Source: Photobacterium halotolerans DSM 18316 (GTDB lineage: Bacteria; Pseudomonadota; Gammaproteobacteria; Enterobacterales; Vibrionaceae). Taken from it: a DNA stretch of 58,726 nt. The stretch spans positions 1-58,726 of the forward strand of contig NZ_AULG01000029.1 in the NCBI RefSeq assembly GCF_000425165.1, in the 5' to 3' direction. Both the position numbers and the translations under genes were made by a program. Below are positions 1 through 9,229 of the stretch, in pieces; positions within the stretch are counted from its first letter, which is position 1, and each line of letters starts with the position of its first letter. Below the pieces are notes generated by a model. The model did not search any database. It was not told where the DNA came from and saw only the letters and a list, made by a program, of their open reading frames with translations.

Positions 1-294
1 TATCGTCGAGCCAAAACAATTACACTCATTGTTGATAACTACATCATTCATAAGAGCAAAAAGACCCTGAGTTGGTTGAAAAAAAATCCGAAGTTCGTCC
101 TGATTTTTCAGCCTGTTTATTCTCCTTGGGTAAATAAAATTGAGAAACTCTGGCATGCGTTACACGAGACAATCACACGCAATCACCAATGCAAGACAAT
201 GTGGAAACTCCTGCAGCAAGTACGCCACTTCATGGACAATGCGTCACCATTTCCTGGCGGAGGTCATGGTTTACTGAAAGTGAAGCACAATTAG
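1..294 (+). CDS. IS630-type transposase, C-terminal part (5' end outside window)
   Basis: The frame is open from base 1 to a TAG stop at 292-294, about 97 residues. It carries the C-terminal half of a DDE transposase of the IS630/Tc1 type: a VDNYIIHKS stretch typical of the second aspartate, then SPWVNKIEKLWHALH holding the final glutamate. The end SPFPGGGHGLLKVKHN lies in the usual position for the family. The copy may be complete upstream or a remnant; the window cannot tell. It lies beyond the 3' end of the tRNA-Leu gene, where integrated DNA would be expected. Family assignment comes from recognised motifs, not a search. Confidence 0.8.
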   Translation, partial: YRRAKTITLIVDNYIIHKSKKTLSWLKKNPKFVLIFQPVYSPWVNKIEKLWHALHETITRNHQCKTMWKLLQQVRHFMDNASPFPGGGHGLLKVKHN

Positions 295-453
295 GATCAG
301 TTATTTAGAATCATTGAATATAATAACTTATCTCAGTTTTCACACATCAATGAATAAAGGCGCAACTATTATTGGCTAATGGTGCAGCCATGCTGGCCAT
401 CGTATTTTATATTAATCCGCAATAGCACTATTCATAAATAGATAGGAACCAGT

Positions 454-813
454 ATGAAAGCCTTTCTTTTCACACTCCTTACTATATTTTCACTCACTAG
501 CTTTATTGCTCACGCCACTCAAGAAAATTGTCGCACAGTACACTTAAACCAGACACAAAACGATACCGTCATCACCAGCATTGCACCGGCCGAAGAAGCT
601 CTCTGCTTCACGCTTTCCGGCCTCACCGGTCAAAAAGTATCCCTAAACCTTGTTCAGGGTCACAACGTTATTTTTTCAATCATAGATTTAATCGATGCTC
701 AGGAAAAGTATGTGTTCGATGCACAAAAAGACACTTATAAAATTATCGTCGGTCAGCTAATGCGCAGTATTAATCCAGAGCCTTTTCGGCTTGAAGTTAA
801 AATTCAAAAGTAA
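454..813 (+). CDS. small secreted hypothetical protein
   Basis: Codes for 119 residues. The start is supported by an AGGA motif seven bases upstream. Residues 1-21 form a classical signal peptide (MK, hydrophobic core, likely cut after AHA), so the product is probably periplasmic or secreted. The mature part has two cysteines (C26 and C51) that could form one disulfide, and alternating hydrophobic residues suggesting a small beta-sandwich. I do not recognise the family. It is an isolated gene between the IS630 fragment and tRNA-Leu, AT-richer than the core genes to its right, and followed by its own terminator-like hairpin. This fits an accessory gene of a tRNA-borne island. Function unknown. 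Confidence 0.7.
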   Translation: MKAFLFTLLTIFSLTSFIAHATQENCRTVHLNQTQNDTVITSIAPAEEALCFTLSGLTGQKVSLNLVQGHNVIFSIIDLIDAQEKYVFDAQKDTYKIIVGQLMRSINPEPFRLEVKIQK

Positions 814-864
814 TTCCTTAACTGCCAACAAGTTCAAACAATGACAGCTAAGGTAAAAAAAAGG

Positions 865-918
865 CTTAAGCTCGCTTCTCGCAGGTTGATGACAAGAAAA
901 AAGCGAGCGTAAGTTTTT
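865..918 (+). terminator. probable terminator of the secreted-protein gene
   Basis: Thirteen-base arms (865-877 and 901-913, one mismatch) flank a 23-base loop and are followed by five T on the plus strand. The position fits termination of the gene ending at 813. The long loop makes it weaker than the other terminators here. Confidence 0.5.
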
Positions 919-933
919 GAGCGGCAGAAACAA

Positions 934-961
934 CAAAGCCCCGACTTTCGTCGAGGCTTTG
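934..961 (-). terminator. terminator of tRNA-Leu
   Basis: Arms caaagcc and ggctttg plus an inner cgac/gtcg stem, 11 bases past the tRNA 3' end in its transcription direction and followed by a T-rich tract on the minus strand. Confidence 0.75.
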
Positions 962-971
962 TCGTTGAAGT

Positions 972-1058
972 TGGTGCCCGGGGCCGGACTTGAACCGGCA
1001 CAGTGTTACCACCGGCGGATTTTGAATCCGCTGCGTCTACCAATTTCGCCACCCGGGC
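972..1058 (-). tRNA. leuX: tRNA-Leu(CAA)
   Basis: An 87-base tRNA on the minus strand, CCA end encoded. The acceptor arm GCCCGGG pairs with CCCGGGC, the long variable arm is that of a class II tRNA, and the anticodon stem GCGGA/TCCGC encloses the loop TTCAAAA, giving anticodon CAA for UUG codons. In E. coli the same isoacceptor, leuX, lies near the lptG-lptF-pepA-valS cluster, which is also the neighbour here. leuX is a known attachment site for pathogenicity islands in E. coli, and here its 3' end faces the IS630 fragment and orphan secreted gene. Confidence 0.95.
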
Positions 1059-1068
1059 AATGGCGGTC

Positions 1069-1096
1069 ATTATACGTATACGGTGTTGATGTGCAA
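1069..1096 (-). promoter_or_regulatory. promoter of tRNA-Leu
   Basis: On the minus strand a perfect TATAAT (1074 to 1069) lies 10 bases before the tRNA, with TTGCAC (1096 to 1091) 16 bases further upstream as a weak -35. Confidence 0.6.
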
Positions 1097-1265
1097 GCGA
1101 CTTTATGAGGAGTAAGACACTGTTTGCTGCTTTTTTCGTCGCTCCGGCTTTTTACCATGCACAGTGTTGCCAATCCGCTCGACACTATGGCGTGCAATGG
1201 CACGGTAACGCGCGACTTGAGTACACTGAGCCTGGAACTATTGCTACACTGTGCCGCAGTTTTTT

Positions 1266-1289
1266 AGGGCAGGCAGGCTTGCCTGCCCT
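1266..1289. other. strong hairpin upstream of the RDD gene
   Basis: Two perfect 10-base arms (agggcaggca / tgcctgccct) around a 4-base loop. A T run lies on the left side and CTTTACTCTTT on the right, so it could terminate transcription in either direction, or be a leader hairpin: it sits 22 bases before the RDD start codon. Confidence 0.5.
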
Positions 1290-1311
1290 CTTTACTCTTT
1301 GTGGTGGAACC

Positions 1312-1806
1312 ATGACAACAACAGTGAAAAAGGACATGACGCAAACCAAACAATACCCGGGGCTGTTTCGCCGGATCGGGGCCTGGATTTATGACGCTCT
1401 GGTCGTTGCTGCGGTGCTGATGCTGGCAGGCGGCCTTGCCATGGCCGTTATTGCTCTGCTGCTCAGCAGCGGTGCACTGAGCCTGGGCAACTATGCGGAT
1501 GCCAGTGAATACCTCACCAGGCACCCGGTTGCTGCCCCCATCTACTCTGTGTATCTGGGGGCCACCATAGTCGCCTTCTTTGGTTATTTCTGGTGCAAGG
1601 CTGGCCAGACACTGGGCATGCGCGCCTGGAAGCTGCGCATTCAAAATGCCGATGGTTCGAATATCCGCTTTACCCAAGCGCTCATCCGCATGGCGACATC
1701 GGCCTTTGGCCTGGGCAATTTGCTGGTGCCTTTCAGCCACACCAAACAGTCGCTGCAGGATTTGATGGCAGAATGTGAAATGGTGCTGCTGCCAAACCCC
1801 AACTGA
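1312..1806 (+). CDS. RDD family membrane protein
   Basis: Codes for 164 residues from ATG 1312 after GGTGG; the open frame runs further upstream but through the tRNA promoter region. The LFRRIGAWIYDALVV segment holds the arginine and the aspartate that name the RDD family, followed by about three hydrophobic segments (residues 25-50, 70-95 and around 130-150). It is an inner-membrane protein. The family is widespread and mostly uncharacterised, with transport or ion-exchange roles suggested for some members. It stands alone, convergent with lptG across a shared terminator. An in-frame ATG at 1336 is an alternative start, but its AAGGA is only one base from it. Confidence 0.85.
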   Translation: MTTTVKKDMTQTKQYPGLFRRIGAWIYDALVVAAVLMLAGGLAMAVIALLLSSGALSLGNYADASEYLTRHPVAAPIYSVYLGATIVAFFGYFWCKAGQTLGMRAWKLRIQNADGSNIRFTQALIRMATSAFGLGNLLVPFSHTKQSLQDLMAECEMVLLPNPN

Positions 1807-1827
1807 TCGGCAGCTCAAACGACACAA

Positions 1828-1855
1828 AAAAGGCGCCTGAACGGCGCCTTTTGTT
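1828..1855. terminator. bidirectional terminator between RDD gene and lptG
   Basis: Arms aaaaggcgcc and ggcgcctttt with a 5-base loop, with A and T runs on either side, lie between two convergent genes. Confidence 0.85.
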
Positions 1856-1883
1856 TATCTGTCATCGGAGCCTGTCACCGGAC

Positions 1884-2954
1884 TCAGAGCTTGCGCCGGA
1901 GCAGATAAAGGGTAATAAAGAGGAACACTAAACTCGGCCCCAACGCGCCAATAACCGGGTGCAAACGGTACACCATACTCAGCGGGCCGAACACTTCATT
2001 AGATATGTAGAAAGCAAAGCCGAAGATCACCCCGGACAATACCCGCGCGCCCATAGTCACGGAGCGCAACGGACCGAAAACAAAGGACAGCGCCAGCAGC
2101 ATCATGACGGCTATTGAGAACGGTTGCAGGGCTTTACGCCAGAAAGCCAGCTCGTAGCGGGAGGCATCCTGCTTGGTGTCTTTTAAATACTGCACGTAAT
2201 CGTATACGCCGGAGAGCGCCAGCTCTTCCGGTTTGACTGTGACGACCGCCAACTTATCCGGGGTCAGACTGGTCTGCCAGATTTTGGTGTCGAAATGGGT
2301 ATTTTCCTGCTTTTCTTCGCCAATACGGGTTACAGTGACATCTTTCAGCTCCCAGCCTTTTCCGTCGAGAAAAGTCGCAGAGCGGGCGAACAAACTGTCT
2401 TTCAACACGTCTTTTTCATCAAATTCCCAGATGTTTATCGCGTTGAGGTTGGTCTGCTCATGGATCCGGCCAATGTAAATAAAGTCGTTATCATCTTTGG
2501 CCCAGACCCCGCGCTGTACCGAGAATACATTACCGCCAGAGGTCCAGATCGCACGTAATTCCCGCGCCGCTTTCTGCGCCTCCGGCGCTCCCCACTGCCC
2601 CAGCACCATCACCAGCAGCATCAGTGGCACAGCGGTTTTCAGCACCGACAGGCCGATGTCCAGTTTAGAAAAACCTGCGGCCTGCATGACCACCAGCTCG
2701 GAGCTGGACGCCAGTGTCCCCAGACCAATCAGCGCTCCCAGCAACACCGCCATCGGGAAAAACATTTCAATATCGCGTGGCACGCTGAGCAGCACAAAGA
2801 GCAATGCTTTCCATAAATCGTACGTCCCCTCGCCCACTTTACGCAGCTGTTCCACGTATTTGATGATGGCCGACAGGCCCACCAGAGTCGACAGCGTCAG
2901 GGCAGAAGTGGCAATAATGGTACGGCCAATGTACCAGTCGAGAATTTTAAACAT
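1884..2954 (-). CDS. lptG: LPS export ABC transporter permease LptG
   Basis: Codes for 356 residues, the usual LptG length. LptG and LptF form the transmembrane part of LptB2FG, which extracts lipopolysaccharide from the inner membrane and pushes it onto the LptC-LptA-LptD bridge. Visible are the N-terminal LDWYIGRTI segment, three N-terminal membrane helices, a periplasmic jellyroll-like region (about 130-265) and three C-terminal helices (LALSFVFGPLRSVTMGARV onward). The start codon overlaps the lptF stop by one base (TGATG), so the two are translationally coupled. LptB and LptC are encoded elsewhere. Confidence 0.95.
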   Translation of the reverse strand: MFKILDWYIGRTIIATSALTLSTLVGLSAIIKYVEQLRKVGEGTYDLWKALLFVLLSVPRDIEMFFPMAVLLGALIGLGTLASSSELVVMQAAGFSKLDIGLSVLKTAVPLMLLVMVLGQWGAPEAQKAARELRAIWTSGGNVFSVQRGVWAKDDNDFIYIGRIHEQTNLNAINIWEFDEKDVLKDSLFARSATFLDGKGWELKDVTVTRIGEEKQENTHFDTKIWQTSLTPDKLAVVTVKPEELALSGVYDYVQYLKDTKQDASRYELAFWRKALQPFSIAVMMLLALSFVFGPLRSVTMGARVLSGVIFGFAFYISNEVFGPLSMVYRLHPVIGALGPSLVFLFITLYLLRRKL

Positions 2955-4054
2955 CAGCCGCGTCTCCGGAATTTGTCTCTGAATTGTCGCATGGGCAGCG
3001 AATCCCAGCTATTGAGCCCTATCGCCACGAACAGCATGAGAATATTGATACTCCACAAGCCGACACCGACCGGCAGTCCACCATCTTCCACCGCCGATTT
3101 CGCCGCGCTGATAGCCAGGAAATAACAAAGATAGATCAGCACCGCAGGCACCAGTTTGGCAAAACGGCCCTGACGCGGATTCACCGCCGATAAAGGCACC
3201 ACCACCATAGTCAGCAGCGGGATACAGATCACCAGGGACATCCGCCACTGGAACTCGGCCTGGGCCGCCAGTTCTGACCGCTGCATCAGGGTCAGGGTCG
3301 GCAAGGCATCCCAGTCACGATCTTTTTCTTTGATTGCCCGCTGGCCGATCACCGCCTGATAATTATCAAAAGCCGTGATCGAATAGTCCAGACGGGTCGG
3401 CAGCCCTTCATAGCGAACGCCGTCCTGCAGATCGAGGACCTGGCGGCCATCTTTGAGCACATCCACAGTGCCGCTGCTGGCAAACATCACGCTGGGACGC
3501 AATGTGTCGCTGGCAGTCGGTTGCGCCACAAAAACGCGGTGCAGTTTGCTGCCCTTGTCTGAAATATCATCGACGAACACCACGCCACGGCCATCCGGCG
3601 CGCCCTGAAACTGGCCTTTGACCAGCAGATCCAGACCCGAGTCTGCTTCCACCTTCTCCATGACCTGGGTTTCTTTTTCAGCACTCCAGGGCGCCAGCCA
3701 CAGCGCATTGAACGCTGCAATGGCGCCAGTGATAATCGCCAGCCACAATGCCGCGCGGATCAGGAAAGTGTTGCCGATACCGGTTGCATTCATTACCGTG
3801 ATTTCACTTTCGGCGTATAATCGTCCAAAAGTGAGCAGGATCCCGATATATAAACTCAGCGGCAGCATCAGCATCGCCATCGAGGGCATATAAAGCCCCA
3901 TCAGGGTCAGGACCAGATCACCAGGAATGGAGCCGTCTGTCGCATCAGCCAGAATGCGGATAAACTTCTGACTGATAAAGATAAGAAACAATACAAAAAG
4001 GACCGCTACCTGGCTCTTGATTGTCTCACGTGTCAAATAACGAACAATAATCAC
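2954..4054 (-). CDS. lptF: LPS export ABC transporter permease LptF
   Basis: Codes for 366 residues, the first gene of the lptF-lptG operon and partner of LptG in LptB2FG. The N-terminus MIIVRYLTRETIKSQ, the first helix, the second and third helices around PSMAMLMLPLSLYIGILLTFGRLYAESE, a periplasmic domain (about 125-270) and three C-terminal helices match the YjgP/YjgQ family. It is transcribed divergently from pepA, as in E. coli and Vibrio. Confidence 0.95.
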   Translation of the reverse strand: MIIVRYLTRETIKSQVAVLFVLFLIFISQKFIRILADATDGSIPGDLVLTLMGLYMPSMAMLMLPLSLYIGILLTFGRLYAESEITVMNATGIGNTFLIRAALWLAIITGAIAAFNALWLAPWSAEKETQVMEKVEADSGLDLLVKGQFQGAPDGRGVVFVDDISDKGSKLHRVFVAQPTASDTLRPSVMFASSGTVDVLKDGRQVLDLQDGVRYEGLPTRLDYSITAFDNYQAVIGQRAIKEKDRDWDALPTLTLMQRSELAAQAEFQWRMSLVICIPLLTMVVVPLSAVNPRQGRFAKLVPAVLIYLCYFLAISAAKSAVEDGGLPVGVGLWSINILMLFVAIGLNSWDSLPMRQFRDKFRRRG

Positions 4055-4247
4055 GCGTTATATACCCATAGAAAACTTGTTTTTTTGCTGGAATCACTAT
4101 AATTTTCCGGTAAATCAGTTATTTTTTTATCTTTCGGCTAACTGTCAGCCTGCACTTTGATCTTAACCTGAATTCAAGAACCAACAAGTAAGTGCGGTAT
4201 TATCTAACATTTAGCCCTAATTGTCTTTATAGGATGTAGGAGTACGC
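4055..4247. promoter_or_regulatory. divergent lptF/pepA intergenic region
   Basis: Holds the promoters of two divergent units. On the plus strand TTGTTT (4077-4082) and TATAAT (4098-4103), spaced 15, could serve pepA; TATTAT at 4198-4203 is a closer second -10. The pepA Shine-Dalgarno AGGAG lies eight bases before its ATG. The lptF promoter is not clear; ATATAAC-like sequence near 4056-4064 on the minus strand is possible. Confidence 0.35.
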
Positions 4248-5756
4248 ATGGAGTTCAGTGTAAAAAGTGGTAGCCCCGAGAAACAGCGCAGTGCCTGTAT
4301 TGTCGTTGGCGTCTTTGAACCACGCCGCCTCTCTCCAATTGCTGAACAGCTGGATAAGATCAGTGAGGGTTACATCAGTTCCCTGCTGCGTCGTGGTGAT
4401 CTGGAAGGAAAACCTGGCCAGATGCTGTTGCTTCACCATGTCCCGAACGTTCTTTCCGAGCGCGTTCTGCTCGTTGGCTGTGGTAAAGAGCGTGAGCTGG
4501 ATGAACGTCAGTACAAACAAATAATTAAGCAAACTATTAGCACGCTGAATGAAACCGGGTCAATGGAAGCCGTCTGCTTCCTGACTGAACTGCACGTTAA
4601 AGGCCGTGACACTTACTGGAAAGTCCGTCAGGCAGTTGAGACCACCAAAGACAGCCTCTACACCTTTAACCAGTTCAAGAGCACTAAACCGGAAACCCGC
4701 CGCCCGCTGCGCAAGCTGGTGTTCAATGTGCCGACCCGCCGCGAATTGTCACTGGGTGAGCGTGCTATCAGCCATGGTCTGGCGATCGCTTCAGGTGTCC
4801 GTGCAGCGAAAGATCTGGGCAATATGCCGCCTAACGTGGCGAATCCGGCCTACCTGGCCTCTCAGGCCCGCCGACTGGCAGACGACTTCGACACCGTCAG
4901 CACCAAAATCATTGGCGAGCAGGAAATGAAAGAGCTGGGCATGACCTCGTATCTGGCCGTGGGCCAGGGCTCGAAAAATGAAGCCATGATGTCGATCATT
5001 GAGTACAAAGGTCATCCAGACCCGAATGCCAAGCCGCTGGTGCTGGTCGGTAAAGGTCTGACATTTGACTCAGGCGGTATTTCCATCAAGCCGTCAGCCA
5101 ACATGGACGAGATGAAATACGACATGTGCGGCGCGGCAACCGTATTCGGCGCCATGCGTTCACTGGCGAAACTGAATCTGCCCATCAATGTGATCGGCGT
5201 GCTGGCAGGTTGTGAAAACATGCCGGGCGGCAATGCCTACCGGCCGGGTGACATTCTGACCACTATGTCAGGGCAAACCGTGGAAGTGCTCAATACCGAC
5301 GCCGAAGGCCGCCTGGTATTGTGTGACGCACTGACTTACGTTGAGCGCTTTGAGCCTGAGTGCGTGATTGACGTCGCCACCCTGACCGGTGCCTGTGTGG
5401 TGGCCCTGGGCAATCACATCAGCGGCCTGATGGCTAACCATAACCCGCTGGCGCATGAGCTGGTCAACGCCTCTGAGCAGGCCGGTGACCGCGCATGGCG
5501 GCTGCCAATGAACGATGAATACCAGGAACAGCTGGCGAGCCCGTTTGCGGATCTGGCCAACATAGGTACACCGGGCGCTGGCACCATTACCGCGGGTTGC
5601 TTCCTGTCGCGCTTCGCCAAGAAGTACAACTGGGCGCACCTGGATATCGCCGGGACGGCCTGGACAGGCGGCAAAAACAAAGGCGCTACCGGACGTCCGG
5701 TGCCTTTGCTGGTCCAGTTCCTGCTCAACCGGGCCGGGCTGGAAAACCTCGATTAA
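4248..5756 (+). CDS. pepA: leucyl aminopeptidase PepA (M17)
   Basis: Codes for 502 residues, full length for PepA. It is a cytosolic hexameric two-metal aminopeptidase that removes N-terminal residues from peptides; the E. coli protein also binds DNA, aiding Xer recombination and carAB control. The N-terminal macro-like domain spans about 1-165 and the catalytic domain about 170-500. Visible are [11 protein letters not shown] (metal-binding lysine and aspartate), the second metal ligands in MKYDMCGAA and the M17 signature NTDAEGRL. A clear AGGAG sets the start. An intrinsic terminator follows before holC. Confidence 0.96.
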   Translation: MEFSVKSGSPEKQRSACIVVGVFEPRRLSPIAEQLDKISEGYISSLLRRGDLEGKPGQMLLLHHVPNVLSERVLLVGCGKERELDERQYKQIIKQTISTLNETGSMEAVCFLTELHVKGRDTYWKVRQAVETTKDSLYTFNQFKSTKPETRRPLRKLVFNVPTRRELSLGERAISHGLAIASGVRAAKDLGNMPPNVANPAYLASQARRLADDFDTVSTKIIGEQEMKELGMTSYLAVGQGSKNEAMMSIIEYKGHPDPNAKPLVLVGKGLTFDSGGISIKPSANMDEMKYDMCGAATVFGAMRSLAKLNLPINVIGVLAGCENMPGGNAYRPGDILTTMSGQTVEVLNTDAEGRLVLCDALTYVERFEPECVIDVATLTGACVVALGNHISGLMANHNPLAHELVNASEQAGDRAWRLPMNDEYQEQLASPFADLANIGTPGAGTITAGCFLSRFAKKYNWAHLDIAGTAWTGGKNKGATGRPVPLLVQFLLNRAGLENLD

Positions 5757-5769
5757 CCATCATCGACAG

Positions 5770-5792
5770 AGGGGCCAGCCGGCCCCTTTTTT
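5770..5792 (+). terminator. terminator between pepA and holC
   Basis: A perfect aggggcc/ggcccct stem, 4-base loop and six T end 13 bases before the holC start codon, so holC-valS depends on read-through or on a promoter inside pepA. Confidence 0.85.
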
Positions 5793-5805
5793 CGGATAAA
5801 ACATT

Positions 5806-6246
5806 ATGAGCCATGCTACCTTTTATATCATTGACGACGCCGCACCTGAGGCGAGGCTGAAACTGGCCGGTCAGCAAGCAGCATGGTGGTATCAGCAAGG
5901 CCAGTCTGTGTTCCTGCTGGCGGAAACCCGTGAGCAGGCCGAATGGCTGGACGAATACCTCTGGCAGCAAGATCCCGACAACTTCGTGCCCCACAACCTG
6001 ATTGGAGAAGGCCCCAGACAAGGTTCTCCGGTTGAAATCGGCTGGCCCGGCCTGCGACACAGCGGTCGCCGGGCGGTACTGATCAATCTCAGTCAGGATG
6101 CACCAAATTTTGCCGTGACCTTTGCACAAGTGGTAGACTTCGTGCCTTGCGATGAAAAACTCAAGCAGCAGGCCCGCGAACGCTATAAAGCGTACCGGTT
6201 GGCAGGCATTCAATTGCAGACCACACCTGCGCCTGAATCGCCCTAA
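5806..6246 (+). CDS. holC: DNA polymerase III chi subunit
   Basis: Codes for 146 residues, usual for HolC. Chi pairs with psi (HolD) in the clamp loader of the replicative polymerase and links it to SSB. The fold is seen as an N-terminal FYIID strand, an [17 protein letters not shown] helix, [11 protein letters not shown], and the conserved [11 protein letters not shown] loop. It lies between pepA and valS in the standard gammaproteobacterial order, 26 bases before valS. The Shine-Dalgarno is weak (GGAT). Confidence 0.93.
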   Translation: MSHATFYIIDDAAPEARLKLAGQQAAWWYQQGQSVFLLAETREQAEWLDEYLWQQDPDNFVPHNLIGEGPRQGSPVEIGWPGLRHSGRRAVLINLSQDAPNFAVTFAQVVDFVPCDEKLKQQARERYKAYRLAGIQLQTTPAPESP

Positions 6247-6272
6247 TTCCACCTAGATCCATCAAGAGCGCT

Positions 6273-9134
6273 ATGGAAAAGACATACAACCCACAATCGA
6301 TTGAACAAGCGCTGTACAAGCGCTGGGAAGAGGCAGGTTACTTCAAGCCTCACGGTGACACGACGAAAGATGCCTACAGCATCATGATCCCACCGCCAAA
6401 CGTCACGGGCAGCCTGCACATGGGCCACGCGTTCCAGGATTCCATCATGGATACCCTGATCCGCTGTGAGCGCATGAAAGGCAAAAACACCCTGTGGCAG
6501 GTCGGTACTGACCACGCTGGTATCGCGACTCAAATGGTTGTGGAGCGTAAGATCGCCGCAGAAGAAGGCAAAACCAAGCACGATTACGGTCGTGATGCCT
6601 TCATCGACAAGATCTGGGAATGGAAAGGCGAATCCGGCGGCACCATCACCAAACAGCTGCGCCGCCTGGGTGCGTCTGTTGACTGGGATCGCGAACGCTT
6701 CACTATGGACGAAGGGCTGTCTAACGCCGTGCGTGAAGTCTTCGTGCGCCTGTATGAAGACGATCTGATTTACCGCGGCAAGCGCCTGGTAAACTGGGAT
6801 CCTAAGCTGCACACCGCGATTTCGGATCTGGAAGTCGAGAACAAAGACAAGAAGGGCCACATGTGGCACTTCCGCTACCCGCTGGCCGACGGTGTCAAAA
6901 CCGCAGACGGTAAAGACTACATTGTGGTTGCCACTACCCGTCCTGAAACTGTACTGGGTGATACGGGCGTTGCGGTTAACCCTGAAGATCCGCGCTACAA
7001 AGATCTGATCGGCCAGCACGTCCTGCTGCCAATCATCAATCGTCGCATCCCGATTGTCGGTGACGAGCACGCCGACATGGAAAAAGGCACGGGTTGTGTA
7101 AAAATCACCCCGGCGCACGATTTCAACGACTACGAAGTCGGCAAACGCCACAGCCTGCCGATGATCAACATTCTGACCTTCGATGCCAACATCCGCAACG
7201 AGGCTGAAGTCTTTAACAGCAATGGCGAACCCACAGATGCTTACAGCACCGACCTTCCGGCGGCCTACCAGGGCATGGAACGATTCGAAGCACGTAAAGC
7301 CATCGTGGCCGAGTTCGATCAGCTGGGTCTGCTGGATGAAGTCAAAGATCACGACCTGACCGTCCCTTATGGCGACCGTGGCGGCGTGGTGATCGAGCCA
7401 ATGCTGACCGACCAATGGTACGTGCGTACCGCCCCGCTGGCTGCACCGGCGGTGAAAGCGGTTGAAGACGGCGATATCAAATTCGTGCCTAAGCAGTACG
7501 AGAACATGTACTTCTCCTGGATGCGCGACGTGCAGGACTGGTGTATTTCCCGTCAGCTGTGGTGGGGTCACCGCATCCCGGCCTGGTACGACAACGACGG
7601 TAAGGTCTATGTGGGCCGCACCGAAGAAGAAGTGCGTGAAAAATACAGCCTGGCCCCTGTCGTGGTGCTGAAACAAGACGACGACGTGCTGGACACCTGG
7701 TTCTCCTCTGCCCTGTGGACCTTCGGCACCCAGGGCTGGCCTGAGCAGACTGACGACCTGAAAGTCTTCCACCCGTCAGATGTGCTGGTGACAGGTTTCG
7801 ACATCATCTTCTTCTGGGTTGCCCGCATGATCATGATGACCATGCATTTCTGTAAAGACGAAGACGGCAAAGCCCAGGTCCCGTTCAAAACCGTTTATGT
7901 CACCGGTCTGATCCGTGATGAGAACGGCGACAAAATGTCGAAATCAAAAGGCAACGTGCTGGACCCGATCGATATGATCGACGGTATTGATCTGGAATCG
8001 CTGGTTGAGAAACGGACCGGCAACATGATGCAGCCACAGCTGGCGGCGAAGATCGAGAAGAATACCCGCAAGACGTTCGAAAACGGCATTGAACCATACG
8101 GCACCGATGCCCTGCGTTTCACCCTGGCTGCCATGGCGTCTACCGGCCGTGACATCAACTGGGACATGAAACGCCTGGAAGGTTACCGTAACTTCTGTAA
8201 CAAACTGTGGAACGCCAGCCGCTACGTGCTGATGAACACCGAAGATCAGGATTGCGGTTTTGCCGACGGTGCCGAGCTGGAATACTCACTGGCTGACAAG
8301 TGGATCGAGTCGCAGTTCGAGCTGGCCGCGAAAGAGTTCAATGCCCACATTGACAACTTCCGTCTGGACATGGCTGCCAACACGATTTACGAGTTCATCT
8401 GGAACCAGTTCTGTGACTGGTACCTGGAGCTGACCAAGCCAGTGCTGTGGAAAGGCAGCGAAGCCCAGCAACGCGCAACCCGCCGTACACTGATCACTGT
8501 GCTGGAGAAGACCCTGCGTCTGGCCCATCCGGTGATCCCGTACATCACGGAAACCATCTGGCAGAGTGTCAAACCACTGGTGAAAGGTGTTGAAGGCGAC
8601 ACCATCATGACTCAGGCGCTGCCTCAGTATGATGACGCAAACTTCAATGCGGACGCCCTGGCTGACATCGAGTGGGTGAAGCAATTCATCACCAGCATCC
8701 GTAACCTGCGCGCCGAGTACGACATCGCACCAAGCAAAGGCCTGGATGTGATGCTCAAAGCTGCCGACGACAAAGAGGCGGCCCGCCTGCAGCAAAACCA
8801 GGCCGTTCTGGTGGCGCTGGCGAAGCTGGACAGTCTGCGTGTACTGGCAGCGGGTGAAGCAACCCCAGCCTGCGCCACCGCGCTGGTCGGTAAGTCTACC
8901 CTGATGATCCCGATGGCCGGCCTGATCGACAAAGACGCCGAGCTGGCGCGTCTGGACAAAGAAATGGCCAAGACGCAGGGCGAAATCAAGCGCATCGCGG
9001 GCAAACTGGGCAATGAAGGTTTCGTGGCGAAAGCCCCGGAAGCCGTCGTGGCCAAAGAGCGCGAGAAGCTGGAAGGTTACAAAGAAACCCTGATCAAACT
9101 GGAAGAGCAGAAAGCGACCATCGCGGCGCTATAA
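6273..9134 (+). CDS. valS: valyl-tRNA synthetase
   Basis: Codes for 953 residues, full length. It charges tRNA-Val and edits mischarged threonine. The class I signatures are [15 protein letters not shown] (HIGH motif, about residues 41-55) and [10 protein letters not shown] (KMSKS, about 552-561). Between them lies the editing insert (about 190-400); then come the anticodon-binding domain and the C-terminal coiled coil (about 885-953). It ends in KATIAAL-stop, and this end with its terminator is repeated 3.3 kb downstream. Confidence 0.98.
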   Translation: MEKTYNPQSIEQALYKRWEEAGYFKPHGDTTKDAYSIMIPPPNVTGSLHMGHAFQDSIMDTLIRCERMKGKNTLWQVGTDHAGIATQMVVERKIAAEEGKTKHDYGRDAFIDKIWEWKGESGGTITKQLRRLGASVDWDRERFTMDEGLSNAVREVFVRLYEDDLIYRGKRLVNWDPKLHTAISDLEVENKDKKGHMWHFRYPLADGVKTADGKDYIVVATTRPETVLGDTGVAVNPEDPRYKDLIGQHVLLPIINRRIPIVGDEHADMEKGTGCVKITPAHDFNDYEVGKRHSLPMINILTFDANIRNEAEVFNSNGEPTDAYSTDLPAAYQGMERFEARKAIVAEFDQLGLLDEVKDHDLTVPYGDRGGVVIEPMLTDQWYVRTAPLAAPAVKAVEDGDIKFVPKQYENMYFSWMRDVQDWCISRQLWWGHRIPAWYDNDGKVYVGRTEEEVREKYSLAPVVVLKQDDDVLDTWFSSALWTFGTQGWPEQTDDLKVFHPSDVLVTGFDIIFFWVARMIMMTMHFCKDEDGKAQVPFKTVYVTGLIRDENGDKMSKSKGNVLDPIDMIDGIDLESLVEKRTGNMMQPQLAAKIEKNTRKTFENGIEPYGTDALRFTLAAMASTGRDINWDMKRLEGYRNFCNKLWNASRYVLMNTEDQDCGFADGAELEYSLADKWIESQFELAAKEFNAHIDNFRLDMAANTIYEFIWNQFCDWYLELTKPVLWKGSEAQQRATRRTLITVLEKTLRLAHPVIPYITETIWQSVKPLVKGVEGDTIMTQALPQYDDANFNADALADIEWVKQFITSIRNLRAEYDIAPSKGLDVMLKAADDKEAARLQQNQAVLVALAKLDSLRVLAAGEATPACATALVGKSTLMIPMAGLIDKDAELARLDKEMAKTQGEIKRIAGKLGNEGFVAKAPEAVVAKEREKLEGYKETLIKLEEQKATIAAL

Positions 9135-9187
9135 GCAGTTTCGGTTTACTCAGACAAAAAAAGCGACCGATATCGGTCGCTTTTTTT
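9111..9187 (+). repeat. valS 3'-end direct repeat, left copy
   Basis: These 77 bases cover the last seven codons and stop of valS plus its terminator. They recur at 12459-12534 in the same orientation with two substitutions and one T fewer. The two substitutions are synonymous in the valS frame (GCG/GCA and CTA/CTG). The pair brackets the LRR lipoprotein gene. Confidence 0.95.
9156..9187 (+). terminator. terminator of valS
   Basis: The perfect palindrome agcgaccgat/atcggtcgct is flanked by an A run and seven T. It lies between convergent valS and the lipoprotein gene and can work both ways. Confidence 0.85.
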
Positions 9188-9229
9188 ATCCTGTTTTTCG
9201 GCATGCTGACGACGCTTTAAACCCGCAGA

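Noticed and set aside
1264..1827. A 187-codon minus-strand frame opposite the RDD gene
   Set aside because: Composition is that of a shadow, and the plus strand carries a recognisable RDD protein.
6243..7772. A 509-codon open frame on the minus strand inside valS
   Set aside because: It is the antisense of a complete, conserved valS; the translation is rich in H, V, F and R with no domain, a GC-codon-bias shadow.
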